In this document: one piece after another, positions 27,803 to 40,495 of the stretch
How positions within the stretch are numbered: position 1 is the stretch's first letter
Layout: the number at the start of each line of letters is the position of its first letter
DNA from: Brevibacterium atlanticum
GTDB lineage: Bacteria; Actinomycetota; Actinomycetes; Actinomycetales; Brevibacteriaceae
Length of the DNA: 64,000 nucleotides
Assembly (NCBI RefSeq): GCF_011617245.1
Contig: NZ_CP050152.1
Coordinates: 1,846,503-1,910,502, forward strand
Direction of reading: 5' to 3'
The notes under the pieces: model-generated
What the model was told of the DNA's origin: nothing
Seen by the model: only the letters and a program-made list of their open reading frames with translations
Databases searched by the model: none
Program-made: the position numbers and the translations under genes

Positions 27803-29244
27803 TGCCCGCTCATATCGCAGGAACGCTCCACGCGACCCCGGCCCCGGTGTGGCTGCCCTATCCCGATGACGTCAACGCCCTGCTGCCGAGTCTGTGGTCG
27901 GACAATGTGGACAAGGGCGCCGACGGCGTGCTCACAGTCGCCGGCCACTCGGTGATCGACCTTGCCGCCGAATACGGGACACCCACCCTCGTCATGGACG
28001 CTGCGGACTTCCGCTCCCGCGCAGAGACCTATGTCTCGACCTTCTCCGCCGCCTTCTCGACAGAGAAGGGACTGGCCGGCGCCGATGTCTACTACGCCGG
28101 CAAGGCGTTCCTGTGCACCGCCGTGGCGCGGTGGGTCCACGAAGCAGGTCTCGGCCTCGACACCTGCTCGATGGGGGAGATGATGATCGCCCGCGCCGCC
28201 GGCGTCCCCGGTGAGCGAGTCGGTCTGCACGGGAACAACAAATCCGTCGCGGAACTCGAATACGCCCTCGACTACGGAGTCGGGCGGATCTTCGTCGACA
28301 GCCTCGACGAGGTGGCCAGGCTCGAAGCGATCGCCGCAGTCAGGGGAGAGCTCGCACCGGTCATGCTCAGGGTGACCGTCGGCGTCGAGGCCCACACGCA
28401 TGACTTCATCGCCACCGCTCACGAAGATCAGAAGTTCGGCCTGTCCCTCTCCGACGGCACCGCGGCCCGCGCCGCGCAGCTGGTCGCCGACTCCGCGCAC
28501 CTGCGTCTCGACGGACTGCACTCGCACATCGGCTCGCAGATCTTCGACATCTCCGGTTTCCAGGTCGCGGCTTCCCGAGTCCTCGCCTTCCGCGCCGAGG
28601 TCATGGCCGAGCACGGAATCGACCTGCCCGATATCGACCTCGGCGGCGGCTTCGGCATCCGCTACACCAGTCAGGACACCCCGATCCCGGTGGCGGAGAT
28701 GGCGTCCGAGCTCGCCGCCGTCGTGGCCAAGGAGTGCCGCGGTCTGGGTACGAACGTGCCGCGGATCTCGATCGAACCTGGTCGCGCCATCGTCTCCCCG
28801 GCAGTGTTCTCCCTCTACGAGGTCGGCACCGTCAAGCAGGTGAGCACCGACAGCGGGATCAGGACGTATGTCGCCGTAGACGGCGGAATGAGCGACAACA
28901 TCCGCACCGCCCTCTACGACGCCGACTATTCGTGCACCCTGGCCAATCGCGCCTCGAGCGCCGAACCGGCGATCGTGCGCATCGTCGGCAAGCACTGCGA
29001 ATCCGGCGACATCATCGTCCGCGACGAATACATGGGCGCCGACGTCGCCGCCGGCGATCTCGTCGCCGTGCCCTCCACCGGTGCCTACTGCCGCTCCCTG
29101 GCCAGCAACTACAACCATCTGCCCCGGCCGGGAGTCCTCGCGGTCGCTGCCGATAGAGTTGAGTGGATCGTCAAGCCCGAAGACCACTCGCTGATGTTCG
29201 CCACCGACCCCGGAATGTCCGGGGGAGAGGCGGAGGGCAGATGA
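27802..29244 (+). CDS. lysA: Diaminopimelate decarboxylase
   Basis: A 480-residue fold-type III PLP enzyme, catalysing the last step of lysine synthesis. The PLP lysine is in VYYAGKAFL, followed by HSHIGSQI, the glycine-rich LGGGFGIRY, SIEPGRAIV, and the CESGD active-site motif near the C-terminus. It is about 30-50 residues longer than typical because of an N-terminal extension (PVWLPYPDDVNALLPSLW). The start shares a base with the stop of the ArgRS-like gene (TGATG), and the end overlaps hom by 4 nt, placing it in an aspartate-family operon. Confidence 0.95.
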   Translation: MPAHIAGTLHATPAPVWLPYPDDVNALLPSLWSDNVDKGADGVLTVAGHSVIDLAAEYGTPTLVMDAADFRSRAETYVSTFSAAFSTEKGLAGADVYYAGKAFLCTAVARWVHEAGLGLDTCSMGEMMIARAAGVPGERVGLHGNNKSVAELEYALDYGVGRIFVDSLDEVARLEAIAAVRGELAPVMLRVTVGVEAHTHDFIATAHEDQKFGLSLSDGTAARAAQLVADSAHLRLDGLHSHIGSQIFDISGFQVAASRVLAFRAEVMAEHGIDLPDIDLGGGFGIRYTSQDTPIPVAEMASELAAVVAKECRGLGTNVPRISIEPGRAIVSPAVFSLYEVGTVKQVSTDSGIRTYVAVDGGMSDNIRTALYDADYSCTLANRASSAEPAIVRIVGKHCESGDIIVRDEYMGADVAAGDLVAVPSTGAYCRSLASNYNHLPRPGVLAVAADRVEWIVKPEDHSLMFATDPGMSGGEAEGR

Positions 29245-30584
29245 GCGTCGATTTCAACAGCGGAAAAGGTGAGGATATGCAGGCACTCAAAGTTGCCGTG
29301 CTCGGATGCGGTGTCGTCGGCTCAGAGGTCGCCGCACGGATTCAGGACCGCGCAGACGGTCTGGCCGAACGCATCGGTGCGCCGCTCGAGCTCAGTGCCG
29401 TCGTCGTCCGGGACGCGTCGAAGCCCCGTCCCGGCGTCGACCCGACACTGCTGACGACCGACGCCGAGGCGGCCATCACCGGTGCCGACATCGTCGTCGA
29501 GCTCATGGGCGGGATCGAACCGGCCAAATCACTCATCCTCTCAGCCCTCAAGCAGGGGTCGTCGGTGGTGACCGCGAACAAGGCACTGCTGGCCGCCAGC
29601 TACGGCGAATTGATGTCCACGGCCGACGCCGCCGGGGTCCGCCTCGAGCACGAAGCCGCCGTGGCCGGGGCCATCCCGATCATCCGTCCCGTCGGCGATT
29701 CGCTGGCCGGGGACCGGATCGAACGCATCATCGGCATCGTCAACGGCACCACGAACTTCATCCTCGACCAGATGGACTCCGAGGGCTGGGGCTTCGACCG
29801 GGCGCTCACGACTGCTCAGGAGCTCGGCTTCGCCGAGGCCGACCCGACCGCCGACGTCGGCGGACACGACGCTGCCGCGAAGGCGGCGATCCTGTCCTCG
29901 CTGGCATTCCACGCTCCGGTGTCGATCGATGACGTCCACGTTGAAGGCATCGAGGGGATCACCTCGGAGATGGTCCAGACCGCCCGCGACCAGGGCTTCG
30001 TCATCAAACTGCTGGCCGTGTGCGAGCGCGTGGCCTCTTCCCCGACGGGCGCGGGTCTCTCGGCACGTGTCTATCCCGCACTGCTCGACCGCAGCCACGC
30101 CCTGGCCTCGGTCCGCGGAGCCTTCAACGCGGTATTCATCGAGGCCGAAGCCGCCGGTGAGCTGATGTTCTACGGACAGGGGGCCGGTGGAGCACCGACC
30201 GCCTCGGCCGTGCTCGGCGACCTCGTCTCCGTGGCCCGACGCAAGGTGCTCGGCGGACGCGGACAGTACGAGCGGCCCTTCCACTCGGACTCGCGCATCC
30301 TGCCGATCTCGTCGATCACCACCCGGTACCACATCACGCTCGACGTCGTCGACCGGCCGGGTGTGCTGGCAGCGGTGTCCGAGGTCTTCGCCGATGAGGG
30401 CGCCTCGATCGAGCTCATGCGCCAGACGGTCGGTGAGATCGATGATGCGGGCGTGCAGCACGCCAAGCTCGTGCTCGCCACCCATTCGAACACCGACTCG
30501 ATACTGAGGAAGACGGTCGATCGACTCAGCGATCTGCCCGTCGTCCACGCCGTCAAATCCGTGATCCGCGTAGAAGGACAGTGA
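29241..30584 (+). CDS. hom: Homoserine dehydrogenase
   Basis: A 447-residue enzyme: NAD(P)-binding domain ([14 protein letters not shown]), catalytic domain ([37 protein letters not shown]) and a C-terminal ACT domain (from about residue 365, [19 protein letters not shown]) for feedback inhibition, classically by threonine. ATG 29241 overlaps the lysA stop and has GGAGG 4 nt upstream; a second start at ATG 29277 with AGGTGAGG is a fair alternative. It feeds thrC and thrB just downstream. Confidence 0.95.
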   Translation: MSVDFNSGKGEDMQALKVAVLGCGVVGSEVAARIQDRADGLAERIGAPLELSAVVVRDASKPRPGVDPTLLTTDAEAAITGADIVVELMGGIEPAKSLILSALKQGSSVVTANKALLAASYGELMSTADAAGVRLEHEAAVAGAIPIIRPVGDSLAGDRIERIIGIVNGTTNFILDQMDSEGWGFDRALTTAQELGFAEADPTADVGGHDAAAKAAILSSLAFHAPVSIDDVHVEGIEGITSEMVQTARDQGFVIKLLAVCERVASSPTGAGLSARVYPALLDRSHALASVRGAFNAVFIEAEAAGELMFYGQGAGGAPTASAVLGDLVSVARRKVLGGRGQYERPFHSDSRILPISSITTRYHITLDVVDRPGVLAAVSEVFADEGASIELMRQTVGEIDDAGVQHAKLVLATHSNTDSILRKTVDRLSDLPVVHAVKSVIRVEGQ

Positions 30585-30586
30585 GA

Positions 30587-31672
30587 ATGAACTACCCCAG
30601 ACACCAGTGGCAGGGCGTCGTCGAGGAATACCGCAGCCTTCTCGACATCTCCGAGACCACCCCCGCAGTCACTCTCGGTGAGGGCGGCACCCCACTGATT
30701 CGAGCGGAGAAGCTCAGCGAGGTCACGGGCGCCCAGGTGTGGGTGAAGTACGAAGGGCTCAACCCGACGGGATCGTTCAAGGACCGCGGGATGACGATGG
30801 CCATCACGAAGGCCGTGGCCCACGGGGCCAAGGCCGTCATCTGCGCATCGACGGGCAACACTTCGGCCTCGGCCGCGGCCTACGCGACGAAGGCAGGACT
30901 GACGTGCGCGGTGCTCGTGCCCACGGGCAAGATCGCTCCGGGCAAGATGAGCCAGGCGATCGCCCACGGTGCCACGCTGCTCGAGGTCGACGGCAACTTC
31001 GACGATTGCCTGACCCTGTGCCGCAAACTCTCCGAGTCCTACCCCGTCCACCTCGTCAACTCGGTCAACCCCGACCGCATCGAGGGCCAGAAGACCGCGT
31101 CCTTCGAGGTCGTCGACGTGCTCGGAGACGCTCCCGACATCCACGTCCTGCCCGTGGGCAACGCCGGCAACATCACGGCCTACTGGAAGGGCTACAACGA
31201 GTACCGCGAGCTCGGCGTCGCGACGAAGCTGCCGCAGATGTGGGGCTTCCAGGCCGCCGGCGCCGCGCCGCTCGTCCTCGGCCATCCCGTCGACGAACCC
31301 GATACGATCGCCACCGCGATCCGCATCGGCAACCCCGCCAGCTGGACTCAGGCCGTCGCCGCCCGTGAGGACTCCGGCGGACTCATCGAATCGGTCACCG
31401 ACGATGAGATCCTCGCTGCCCACAAGTTCCTCTCCCGCGAAGAGGGCATCTTCGTCGAGCCCGGATCGGCCGCCTCGGTGGCGGGACTGCTGAAGAAGGC
31501 GGAAGCCGGCAGCATCCCCGCGGGCGCGACGATCGCCGTGACCGTCACCGGACACGGGCTGAAGGATCCCTCCTGGGCCCTGCACACCACCGACGGATCC
31601 GAGATCGAACCCGTACGGGTCTCGGTCGACGCCGTCAGCGCCGCCCGTGCCCTGGGCCTCGAGGACAGCTGA
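30587..31672 (+). CDS. thrC: Threonine synthase
   Basis: A 361-residue fold-type II PLP enzyme with the lysine motif [26 protein letters not shown], and the glycine-rich [15 protein letters not shown]. It converts O-phosphohomoserine to threonine. ATG 30587 has AAGGA at 8-nt spacing and is preferred over GTG 30581, which would leave only 2 nt. The gene lies within a few bases of the hom stop, then thrB begins 3 nt after its own stop. Confidence 0.94.
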   Translation: MNYPRHQWQGVVEEYRSLLDISETTPAVTLGEGGTPLIRAEKLSEVTGAQVWVKYEGLNPTGSFKDRGMTMAITKAVAHGAKAVICASTGNTSASAAAYATKAGLTCAVLVPTGKIAPGKMSQAIAHGATLLEVDGNFDDCLTLCRKLSESYPVHLVNSVNPDRIEGQKTASFEVVDVLGDAPDIHVLPVGNAGNITAYWKGYNEYRELGVATKLPQMWGFQAAGAAPLVLGHPVDEPDTIATAIRIGNPASWTQAVAAREDSGGLIESVTDDEILAAHKFLSREEGIFVEPGSAASVAGLLKKAEAGSIPAGATIAVTVTGHGLKDPSWALHTTDGSEIEPVRVSVDAVSAARALGLEDS

Positions 31673-31674
31673 GC

Positions 31675-32577
31675 GTGCGCCTGCGACTCGAGGTCCCGGC
31701 CACCTCGGCGAATCTGGGACCGGGATACGACGCCTTCGGCCTCGCGCTCGACATCGTCGACACGCTCACCCTGAGCGTCCACGACCACCCCGTCGACCCT
31801 GCCGGATGCGTCACCGTGACGGGGGAGAGCGCCGACGGTCTGCCGCGCGACCGCACCCATCTCGTCATGCGAGTCTTCGCCGAGGTCTTCGCCGCAGAAT
31901 TCCCCACTGCGGACCCAGGACTGCTCGACCGCATCGCCCTCGACTGCGTCAATCGGATCCCGCACTCACGCGGCCTGGGCTCCTCGGCGGCAGCGGTAGT
32001 CGCCGGAATCGCATTGGCGGCTGAACTCGGGAACTGGGCGACCGGGGAAGAACTCACTCGCGAACGCATCCTCGAGATCGCCACGGACTACGAGGGCCAT
32101 CCCGACAATGCGGCCCCGGCGATCTTCGGCGGATTCACGATCTCCCTCTCAGGTCCGGCCAGGTCCTGGCAGGTACCCGTGCGCACGCTCGACGCGGTCA
32201 CGGTGCTCGTGCCGTCGGTGCGCCTGGACACGGACATCGCCCGGGGCCTCATCCCCGCGGAGATCGCTCACCAGGTCGCGGCGGAGAACTCCGCCCGCGC
32301 GGGGCTGCTCGTCCACGGACTCCTCAACGATGCCTCGGCGCTGTTCGCGGCCACCGACGAACGGCTCCACCAGGAATTCCGGCGCAGCGCCTATCCGGAG
32401 TCCATGGCGCTCGTCGACGCCCTGCGCGCCCACGGTCTGCCGGCGGTGATCTCGGGGGCCGGCCCCACGGTGCTCGTGCTCGCGAACAACGTCCCCGACA
32501 CGGCGGTACCCGACGGCGTCGTGTCCAGGCGGACCTTGATTGACCTCGACGGATATCGGGTGTTCCGAGAAAGTTGA
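31675..32577 (+). CDS. thrB: Homoserine kinase
   Basis: A 300-residue GHMP kinase: N-terminal VPATSANLGPGYDAFGLAL, ATP-binding PHSRGLGSSAAAVV, and a C-terminal GAGPTVLVLA motif. It makes the O-phosphohomoserine used by ThrC. GTG 31675 is 2 nt after the thrC stop. It is the last gene of the lysA-hom-thrC-thrB run; a separate promoter region for rho follows. Confidence 0.94.
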   Translation: MRLRLEVPATSANLGPGYDAFGLALDIVDTLTLSVHDHPVDPAGCVTVTGESADGLPRDRTHLVMRVFAEVFAAEFPTADPGLLDRIALDCVNRIPHSRGLGSSAAAVVAGIALAAELGNWATGEELTRERILEIATDYEGHPDNAAPAIFGGFTISLSGPARSWQVPVRTLDAVTVLVPSVRLDTDIARGLIPAEIAHQVAAENSARAGLLVHGLLNDASALFAATDERLHQEFRRSAYPESMALVDALRAHGLPAVISGAGPTVLVLANNVPDTAVPDGVVSRRTLIDLDGYRVFRES

Positions 32578-32585
32578 CGAAACGA

Positions 32586-32800
32586 TTCGCATCATCGTCG
32601 ACGAACAAGTAGACTGACGGTGTTCCGACGTGCACGGCTTCCCGCTGTTCTTCACAGGTCCGATGCCGATGTCATACATTCCGGAACATCTCCTGCTCAT
32701 TCTTTTGCAGGTTTTCTTTCACAACGCACCGTCAATGGTGTTTCCGTCGCCGTGAGCAAACGGCACATGCCGCACGGCCGAAAGAGGGAGAAGGACCTTC
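32586..32800 (+). promoter_or_regulatory. Probable rho promoter and about 185-nt leader
   Basis: TTCGCA (32586-32591), 18 bp, TAGACT (32610-32615) is a fair promoter. The leader that follows has a pyrimidine-rich, poorly structured stretch (about 32687-32730, with TCTTTTGCAGG and TTTTCTTTC) that could load Rho on its own message. Rho autoregulation by leader attenuation is known in other bacteria; here it is inferred. No convincing open frame is seen in the leader. Confidence 0.35.
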
Positions 32801-34837
<2,037 letters not shown>

Positions 34838-34838
34838 G

Positions 34839-35915
34839 ATGGCCGATTCCACCCTCACGGCCAGCGTCAGCGCTCTGCTCGATGAGCATGCGCGGGTGCA
34901 GGAGGAACTCTCCGATCCCGCCGTCCACGCTGACGCCGGCCGGGCCAAGAAGCTGACCAGGCGGTACGCGGAACTCAATAGGGTCGCCGAGGCCGCCCGG
35001 CGCTTCTCCCAGCTCGAGGCCGACCATTCGGCCGCCCTCGAGCTGGCCGAGGACGATGCCGACTTCGCCGCCGAGGCGAAACGGCTCTCCGCGGAGATGT
35101 CTGCCCTCGAAGGTGAGCTCAGAGACCTCCTCGTCCCGAGCGACCCCGATGACGCCCGCGATGCGATCATCGAGATCAAAGCCGGTGAGGGCGGCGAGGA
35201 GTCCGCACTGTTCGCCGGCGATCTGCTGCGGATGTACCAGCGGTGGATCGACTCGCGCGGCTGGTCGAGTCAGCTCCTCGACGCCACTCACTCCGACCTC
35301 GGCGGCTACAAGGACGTCACCCTGGCCGTGAAGGCCAAGGATGAGGGAGCGTACGGCTGGTTGAAGTTCGAAGGCGGCGTCCACCGGGTCCAGCGCGTAC
35401 CTGTCACCGAGTCCCAGGGCCGCATCCATACCTCCGCCGCCGGAGTCCTCGTCTTCCCCGAAGTCGACGAGCCCGAAGAGGTCCACCTGGACGAACACGA
35501 TCTGCGCATCGACGTCTACCGCTCTTCCGGGCCGGGCGGACAGTCGGTGAATACGACGGATTCGGCCGTCCGGATCACCCACCTGCCGACCGGGATCACG
35601 GCGAGCTGCCAGAACGAGAAGTCCCAGCTGCAGAACAAAGAGGCCGCCATGCGCATGCTGCGCGCCCGGATCCTGGCCAAACAGGCCGAGGAGGCCGCAG
35701 CCGAGGCCGCCGATATCCGCCGTTCGCAGGTGCGCACCGTCGACCGGTCCGAGCGCATCCGCACCTACAACTTCCCGGAGAACCGGATCACCGACCACCG
35801 CACCGGGTTCAAGGCCTACAACCTCGACCAGGTGCTCGCCGGAGAACTCGATCCTGTCATCGGATCCTGCCGCGACACCGACAAGGCCGCGCGCCTCGAC
35901 GCCCTGGGGGACTGA
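34839..35915 (+). CDS. prfA: Peptide chain release factor 1
   Basis: A 358-residue RF1. The peptidyl hydrolysis motif GGQ is in [18 protein letters not shown]; the stop-codon PxT motif reads PVT within [18 protein letters not shown], which marks RF1 (UAA/UAG) rather than RF2. It starts 1 nt after the rho stop, and prmC, encoding its own methyltransferase, follows in the same direction. Confidence 0.96.
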   Translation: MADSTLTASVSALLDEHARVQEELSDPAVHADAGRAKKLTRRYAELNRVAEAARRFSQLEADHSAALELAEDDADFAAEAKRLSAEMSALEGELRDLLVPSDPDDARDAIIEIKAGEGGEESALFAGDLLRMYQRWIDSRGWSSQLLDATHSDLGGYKDVTLAVKAKDEGAYGWLKFEGGVHRVQRVPVTESQGRIHTSAAGVLVFPEVDEPEEVHLDEHDLRIDVYRSSGPGGQSVNTTDSAVRITHLPTGITASCQNEKSQLQNKEAAMRMLRARILAKQAEEAAAEAADIRRSQVRTVDRSERIRTYNFPENRITDHRTGFKAYNLDQVLAGELDPVIGSCRDTDKAARLDALGD

Positions 35916-35940
35916 ACTGGACACCGGACAGTCTGCACGC

Positions 35941-36828
35941 GTGAGCGCTCTGCTTCGCGGCGCCGTCGCACTGCTGCGCGAGGCCGAGGTCCCCGCACCG
36001 GAGGCCGACGCTTCCGCACTGCTCGCTCACGCATGGGGCATCGATTCAGCGACGCTGAGCCGCCGTCGGCTCTTCGACGAGGCGGTGCCGGCCGAGATCA
36101 CTCGAGTCTTCGCCGAACTCTGTGAGTCCAGGCGGCAGCGGATCCCCCTGCAGCACCTCACCGGAATCGCCCACTTCCGACACCTCGAACTGCAGGTCGG
36201 ACCGGGAGTGTTCGTTCCCAGACCGGAGACCGAACTCCTCGTCGGCGCTGTCCTCGACGAACTCGCCGACCATCACGGACCCGGCCGGCCGTTCGTCATC
36301 GACCTGTGCTCGGGATCAGGCGCGATCACGCTGGCACTGGCCACCGAGTCCGAGGGCGTCGACGTCCTCGGCATCGAACGCGAACCCGCGGCCCTGGAGT
36401 GGTCGCAGACGAACCTGGGGAGGGTCAGCCTCGGCGAATCGACTGTCGAATTCCTCCCCGGCGACGCGACGACGATCACACAGAGCCATCCCGAGCTCAT
36501 CGGACGGGCCGATGTCGTGGTGACGAACCCGCCGTATGTGCCGGATGCGGCGATCCCGAGGGATCCCGAAGTCGCCGAACACGATCCCGCGGCCGCGCTC
36601 TACGGCGGCAGCACCGGACTCGAGATTCCAGCTCTCATCATCGCCGAGGCCGCTGCGCTGCTGCGACCCGGGGGCCTGTTCCTCATGGAGCACGGTGAGG
36701 AGCAGGGGCCCGGAACACGCGAACTGTTCGATGCCACGGCCAGTCTGAGACAGGCTGCGACCTACCCGGACTACACTGGACGCGACCGCTATACGGTCGC
36801 TCGCCGTGCGGCGAGCGACGGCTGTTGA
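35941..36828 (+). CDS. prmC: Release-factor glutamine methyltransferase
   Basis: A 295-residue SAM-dependent methyltransferase: an N-terminal helical domain, FVPRPETELLV, the SAM motif DLCSGSGAITLAL and the catalytic NPPYV. It methylates the GGQ glutamine of RF1/RF2. GTG 35941 lies 25 nt after prfA; the Shine-Dalgarno sequence is weak. Neighbourhood and motifs agree fully. Confidence 0.94.
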   Translation: MSALLRGAVALLREAEVPAPEADASALLAHAWGIDSATLSRRRLFDEAVPAEITRVFAELCESRRQRIPLQHLTGIAHFRHLELQVGPGVFVPRPETELLVGAVLDELADHHGPGRPFVIDLCSGSGAITLALATESEGVDVLGIEREPAALEWSQTNLGRVSLGESTVEFLPGDATTITQSHPELIGRADVVVTNPPYVPDAAIPRDPEVAEHDPAAALYGGSTGLEIPALIIAEAAALLRPGGLFLMEHGEEQGPGTRELFDATASLRQAATYPDYTGRDRYTVARRAASDGC

Positions 36829-36867
36829 CCGCTCAACCACTGCCCAGAGATTCGAAACGGAGAACTC

Positions 36868-37518
36868 GTGTCGAGACGATTCGACGTCAGCCAAGCCGAT
36901 ATCCGCGACCTCGTCTTCGACGAGTGTGCGCGTGTGGCCGACACGGGCAGTCTGCTCGTCATCCCCACTGACACCGTCTATGGGATCGCCGCAGATGCCT
37001 TCAGCGCCTCCGCAGTGGCGGCGCTGCTCGCCGCCAAAGGGCGGGGGCGAGATATGCCTCCACCGGTCCTCGTTCCACGGGCGGAGACGATCTTCGGTCT
37101 GGTCGACGGCGTCGGTGAGACTCTGCTGGCACTGACCGCCGAATTCTGGCCCGGTCCGCTGACGATCATCGCGAACGCGCAGCCCTCGCTCGACTGGGAC
37201 CTCGGCGACACCCACGGAACCGTGGCCGTGCGCATGCCCGACGACGAATACGCCCTGGCCCTGCTCGCCCGGACCGGACCTCTGGCCGTCTCGAGTGCGA
37301 ACATCTCCGGCCAGCCGGCCGCCCAGACCGCCGACGACGCGCAGGACATGCTCGGCGACGACGTCGACATCTACGTCGACGGGGGAGTGCGCGAGTCGGG
37401 CATGTCCTCGACGATCATCGACCTCAGCGGGGACACCCCGCGCATCGTCCGACGCGGACCGATCACGGTCGATCAGCTGCGCGAGATCGTCCCCGACCTC
37501 ATCGACCTGGACGGCTGA
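36868..37518 (+). CDS. L-threonylcarbamoyladenylate synthase (Sua5/YwlC/TsaC family)
   Basis: A 216-residue single-domain protein of the YrdC/Sua5 fold. Motifs are VIPTDTVYGIAADAF, AKGRGRDMPPPVLV (in place of the usual KxRP) and AVSSANISGQPA. It makes threonylcarbamoyl-AMP from threonine, bicarbonate and ATP, the first step to the t6A37 tRNA modification. GTG 36868 follows GGAGAA. The C-terminal Sua5 domain of longer family members is missing, as in TsaC. Confidence 0.92.
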   Translation: MSRRFDVSQADIRDLVFDECARVADTGSLLVIPTDTVYGIAADAFSASAVAALLAAKGRGRDMPPPVLVPRAETIFGLVDGVGETLLALTAEFWPGPLTIIANAQPSLDWDLGDTHGTVAVRMPDDEYALALLARTGPLAVSSANISGQPAAQTADDAQDMLGDDVDIYVDGGVRESGMSSTIIDLSGDTPRIVRRGPITVDQLREIVPDLIDLDG

Positions 37519-38628
37519 GTGCGCGCCTACCTGTTCATCCTCATCGTCTCCGCCCTCGTGGCGTACCTGCTGACCCCGATGGTCAAGCGGGTGGCCGAAC
37601 GGGGGCGGATCTTCTCACCTCTGCGTGCCCGCGACGTGCATTCCGTCCCCACGCCGAGGCTGGGCGGAGTCGCGATGTTCGGTGGGCTGATCGTCGGCCT
37701 CGTCTTCGCCTCCCAGACGCCGTTCCTGCAGCGGATCTTCGTCGAACCCGGTCCGATCATCGGCATCGCCGGAGCCGCTGGGCTCCTCTGCCTGCTCGGC
37801 GTCATCGACGACATCTGGGACCTCCATTGGATGGCCAAGCTCGCCGGACAGGCGCTGGCCGCCGGCTTCATGGCGATCAAGGGCGTGGCGTTGCTGTCCA
37901 TCCCCTTCGGCGGGGTCATCATCGGCTCCCCGCGGATGTCGCTGATCATCACCGTCCTCGTCGTCCTCGTGACGATCAACGCCGTCAACTTCGTCGACGG
38001 ACTCGACGGACTGGCCGCCGGCGTGGTCGCGATCGGCGGCATCGCGTTCTTCATCTACTCCTACTGGCTCGCCCGCGACGCCTCACCGGAGTCGTATGCC
38101 AACCTCGCCTCGCTCATCATCGCGATCCTCGTCGGAGCGTGCCTGGGATTCCTGCCGCACAACTTCAACCCCGCGCGGATCTTCATGGGCGATTCGGGGT
38201 CGATGCTCATCGGCCTGCTGCTTGCCGCCTCGACGATTCGGGTGACCGGTCAGGTCGATCCTGCCCTGATCGGACAGGAGAGGGCTTTCGCCACCTTCAT
38301 GCCGATCATTCTCCCGATCGCAGTGATGTTCCTGCCGCTGCTCGACCTGGGGCTGGCGGTGGTGCGCCGTCTGCGGGCCGGCCAGTCGCCGTTCTCCGCC
38401 GATGCCAAGCACCTCCACCACAGGATGCTGCGGCTCGGTCACTCACACGCCCGTGCCGTGCTCATCCTCTACACCTGGACCGCGCTCATCGCCTTCGGCT
38501 CGGTGCTGCTCCTCTTCAAAGGGTGGTTCTTCGTCGCGTGCGTCATCGGCGGCCTCGTTGCGATCACCCTGATCTTCACGTTCTACCCCCTGCGAATGCG
38601 TCAGAAAGCCAGAGAGGAAATCTCGTGA
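37519..38628 (+). CDS. MraY/WecA-family undecaprenyl-phosphate sugar-1-phosphate transferase
   Basis: A 369-residue membrane enzyme with about 11 helices. Catalytic motifs are GVIDDIWDLHWMAKLAGQ, NAVNFVDGLDGLAAG and the cytoplasmic AKHLHHRMLRLGHSH histidine motif, all of the WecA/TagO/Rv1302 type, not MraY. It likely transfers GlcNAc-1-phosphate to decaprenyl or undecaprenyl phosphate for cell-wall linkage unit or arabinogalactan-like polymer synthesis. GTG 37519 directly follows the upstream stop (no gap), and the stop overlaps the next gene by 4 nt. Its position just before the atp operon is conserved in actinobacteria. Confidence 0.91.
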   Translation: MRAYLFILIVSALVAYLLTPMVKRVAERGRIFSPLRARDVHSVPTPRLGGVAMFGGLIVGLVFASQTPFLQRIFVEPGPIIGIAGAAGLLCLLGVIDDIWDLHWMAKLAGQALAAGFMAIKGVALLSIPFGGVIIGSPRMSLIITVLVVLVTINAVNFVDGLDGLAAGVVAIGGIAFFIYSYWLARDASPESYANLASLIIAILVGACLGFLPHNFNPARIFMGDSGSMLIGLLLAASTIRVTGQVDPALIGQERAFATFMPIILPIAVMFLPLLDLGLAVVRRLRAGQSPFSADAKHLHHRMLRLGHSHARAVLILYTWTALIAFGSVLLLFKGWFFVACVIGGLVAITLIFTFYPLRMRQKAREEIS

Positions 38629-39071
38629 CAGACCCGACACCGCGACCCGAGACCGAAGTCGAAGCCGCTTGGACCAGGGTCTGGAGGACGCTGCTCGTAC
38701 GCGGCATCGTCCTCGTCATCGTCGTCGCCGCGCTCGGTATGGGCATCGGCTGGCTCGCCGCGGGAGCGCCCGGCCTCGTCGGGGGAGCCGTGGGTGGGGG
38801 ACTGGCCGCGGTCTTCATCGTCATCACCCTGGTGACCATGTATCTGGGCCGGAATATGGGACTGACGACGATCGCCGGACTGCTCGGCGTCGGCTTCCTG
38901 TTCAAGGCCTTCATCTTCATGATCGTCATCTGGCGGATCAAGGACGCGACGTGGCTCGACGGAACCACGGCGTTCCTGACTATCGTCGTCGCCGTGCTCG
39001 GCAGCTCCATCGTCGAGGCGGTCACCGTCGTCAAAGGGCGCGTGCCCTATGTCGATCCGGAGGCGAAGTAG
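38625..39071 (+). CDS. AtpI-like small membrane protein
   Basis: A 148-residue protein with four hydrophobic helices (for example VLVIVVAALGMGIGWLAAG and GLLGVGFLFKAFIFMIVIW). Its position directly before atpB and its topology suit the actinobacterial counterpart of AtpI, which aids c-ring assembly. Sequence similarity to classical AtpI is weak, so this is mostly from context. GTG 38625 overlaps the upstream stop (GTGA). Confidence 0.75.
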   Translation: MTDPTPRPETEVEAAWTRVWRTLLVRGIVLVIVVAALGMGIGWLAAGAPGLVGGAVGGGLAAVFIVITLVTMYLGRNMGLTTIAGLLGVGFLFKAFIFMIVIWRIKDATWLDGTTAFLTIVVAVLGSSIVEAVTVVKGRVPYVDPEAK

Positions 39072-39203
39072 AGGGTTCGGCACCGGGCTCGTTGGGGCTC
39101 GAACAGCCGATCAGATGACGCATCGGTCACACACCCGCTGCCCTCGTCGACCGAGTGGTGACGTGTTGGATAAAATCGCTGACAGAAATTGCACAGAGAA
39201 GCC

Positions 39204-39271
39204 TGATGAATTTGTCGGTGACTCTCTACAATTGGTAGAGTAGTTGCGGTGCTAGGGCGCGAGTTCGCCCT
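39204..39271 (+). promoter_or_regulatory. Probable atp operon promoter and leader hairpins
   Basis: The 288 bp before atpB hold no gene. TACAAT (39227-39232) is a strong -10 candidate, with only a weak -35 (TGATGA, 39204-39209). CTCTAC-AATTG-GTAGAG is an inverted repeat over the same place, and AGGGCG/CGCCCT (39254-39271) forms a small leader hairpin. The assignment is tentative. Confidence 0.35.
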
Positions 39272-39359
39272 CTGTCGCTCCTGAACCAAAAGCCGTGCGT
39301 CGACTGCGCGGCCAAGGCCAGGCCATCAAGGCCCTTGACCATGGGAGAGAAATAACAAC

Positions 39360-40172
39360 GTGGGAACACTCAACGCCGCGAACACAACGATCAGTGCTGC
39401 TGAAGGCGGCTTTCACGCGCCATCGATGGCGGAATTCTTCCCGGCGGCTTTCCTCTTCGAGGGCACCCCATTCGAGATGAACCGCGTGATGGCCATCCGC
39501 ATCCTCGCTACGGTGGCTGTCGTCATCCTTCTCGCGGTGTGGGCCAAGCGCATGAAGCTCATCCCGAGCCGTTTCCAGTCGGCGATGGAACTCGCCATGG
39601 AGTTCGTCACCGTCGGCATCGCCGAGGACACGATGGGCAAGGACAAGGCGAAGAAGTTCATGCCGCTCATCGTGGCGATCTTCTTCGGCATCCTGTTCTG
39701 GAACGTCACGAAGCTCATTCCGTTCCTCAATATGCCCGGCACTGGTGTCATCGGACTGCCGATCGTCCTCACCCTCGTCGTCTATGTGACCTATCACTGG
39801 GCAGGCATCGCCGAGAAGGGCCTCGGCCGCTACCTCAAGGATTCTCTGATCCTTCCCGGCGTTCCGCCGGCCATGCACATCCTGCTCATCCCGATCGAGT
39901 TCATCACGAAGTTCGTCACCCAGCCGTTCACGCTGGCGATCCGACTCTTCGCGAACATGATGGTCGGCCACCTGCTGCTCGTCCTCTGCTTCTCGGCGAC
40001 CAGCTTCTTCCTCTTCGATGCGTCGAACGGGTTCCAGTTCTTCTCGATCCTCACCTTCGCTGGAGGAATGTTCGTCTTCCTTCTCGAGATGCTGGTCGTC
40101 GTCCTGCAGGCGTACATCTTCGCCCTGCTCGCCTGCGTCTACATCAATGCCGCTATCTCGGACGACCACTGA
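39360..40172 (+). CDS. atpB: F1Fo ATP synthase subunit a
   Basis: A 270-residue polytopic subunit a. The conserved arginine of the proton channel is in QPFTLAIRLFANMMVGH. The N-terminus reads GTLNAANTTISAAEGG, then MAEFFPAAFLFEGTPFEMNRV before the first helix. GTG 39360 is used, with GGGAGAG about 10 nt upstream. First gene of the complete atpBEFHAGDC operon. Confidence 0.94.
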   Translation: MGTLNAANTTISAAEGGFHAPSMAEFFPAAFLFEGTPFEMNRVMAIRILATVAVVILLAVWAKRMKLIPSRFQSAMELAMEFVTVGIAEDTMGKDKAKKFMPLIVAIFFGILFWNVTKLIPFLNMPGTGVIGLPIVLTLVVYVTYHWAGIAEKGLGRYLKDSLILPGVPPAMHILLIPIEFITKFVTQPFTLAIRLFANMMVGHLLLVLCFSATSFFLFDASNGFQFFSILTFAGGMFVFLLEMLVVVLQAYIFALLACVYINAAISDDH

Positions 40173-40236
40173 GATAGCTCCCAGAACCGTAACTCACGAG
40201 TTGCACGGTCGGGCCAACCACCCGACTCCATTATGA

Positions 40237-40476
<240 letters not shown>

Positions 40477-40495
40477 TCTCGAAGAGGACTGAAAG

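Noticed and set aside
27190..29187. A 665-codon minus-strand frame opposite lysA
   Set aside because: Antisense shadow of lysA and the ArgRS-like gene.
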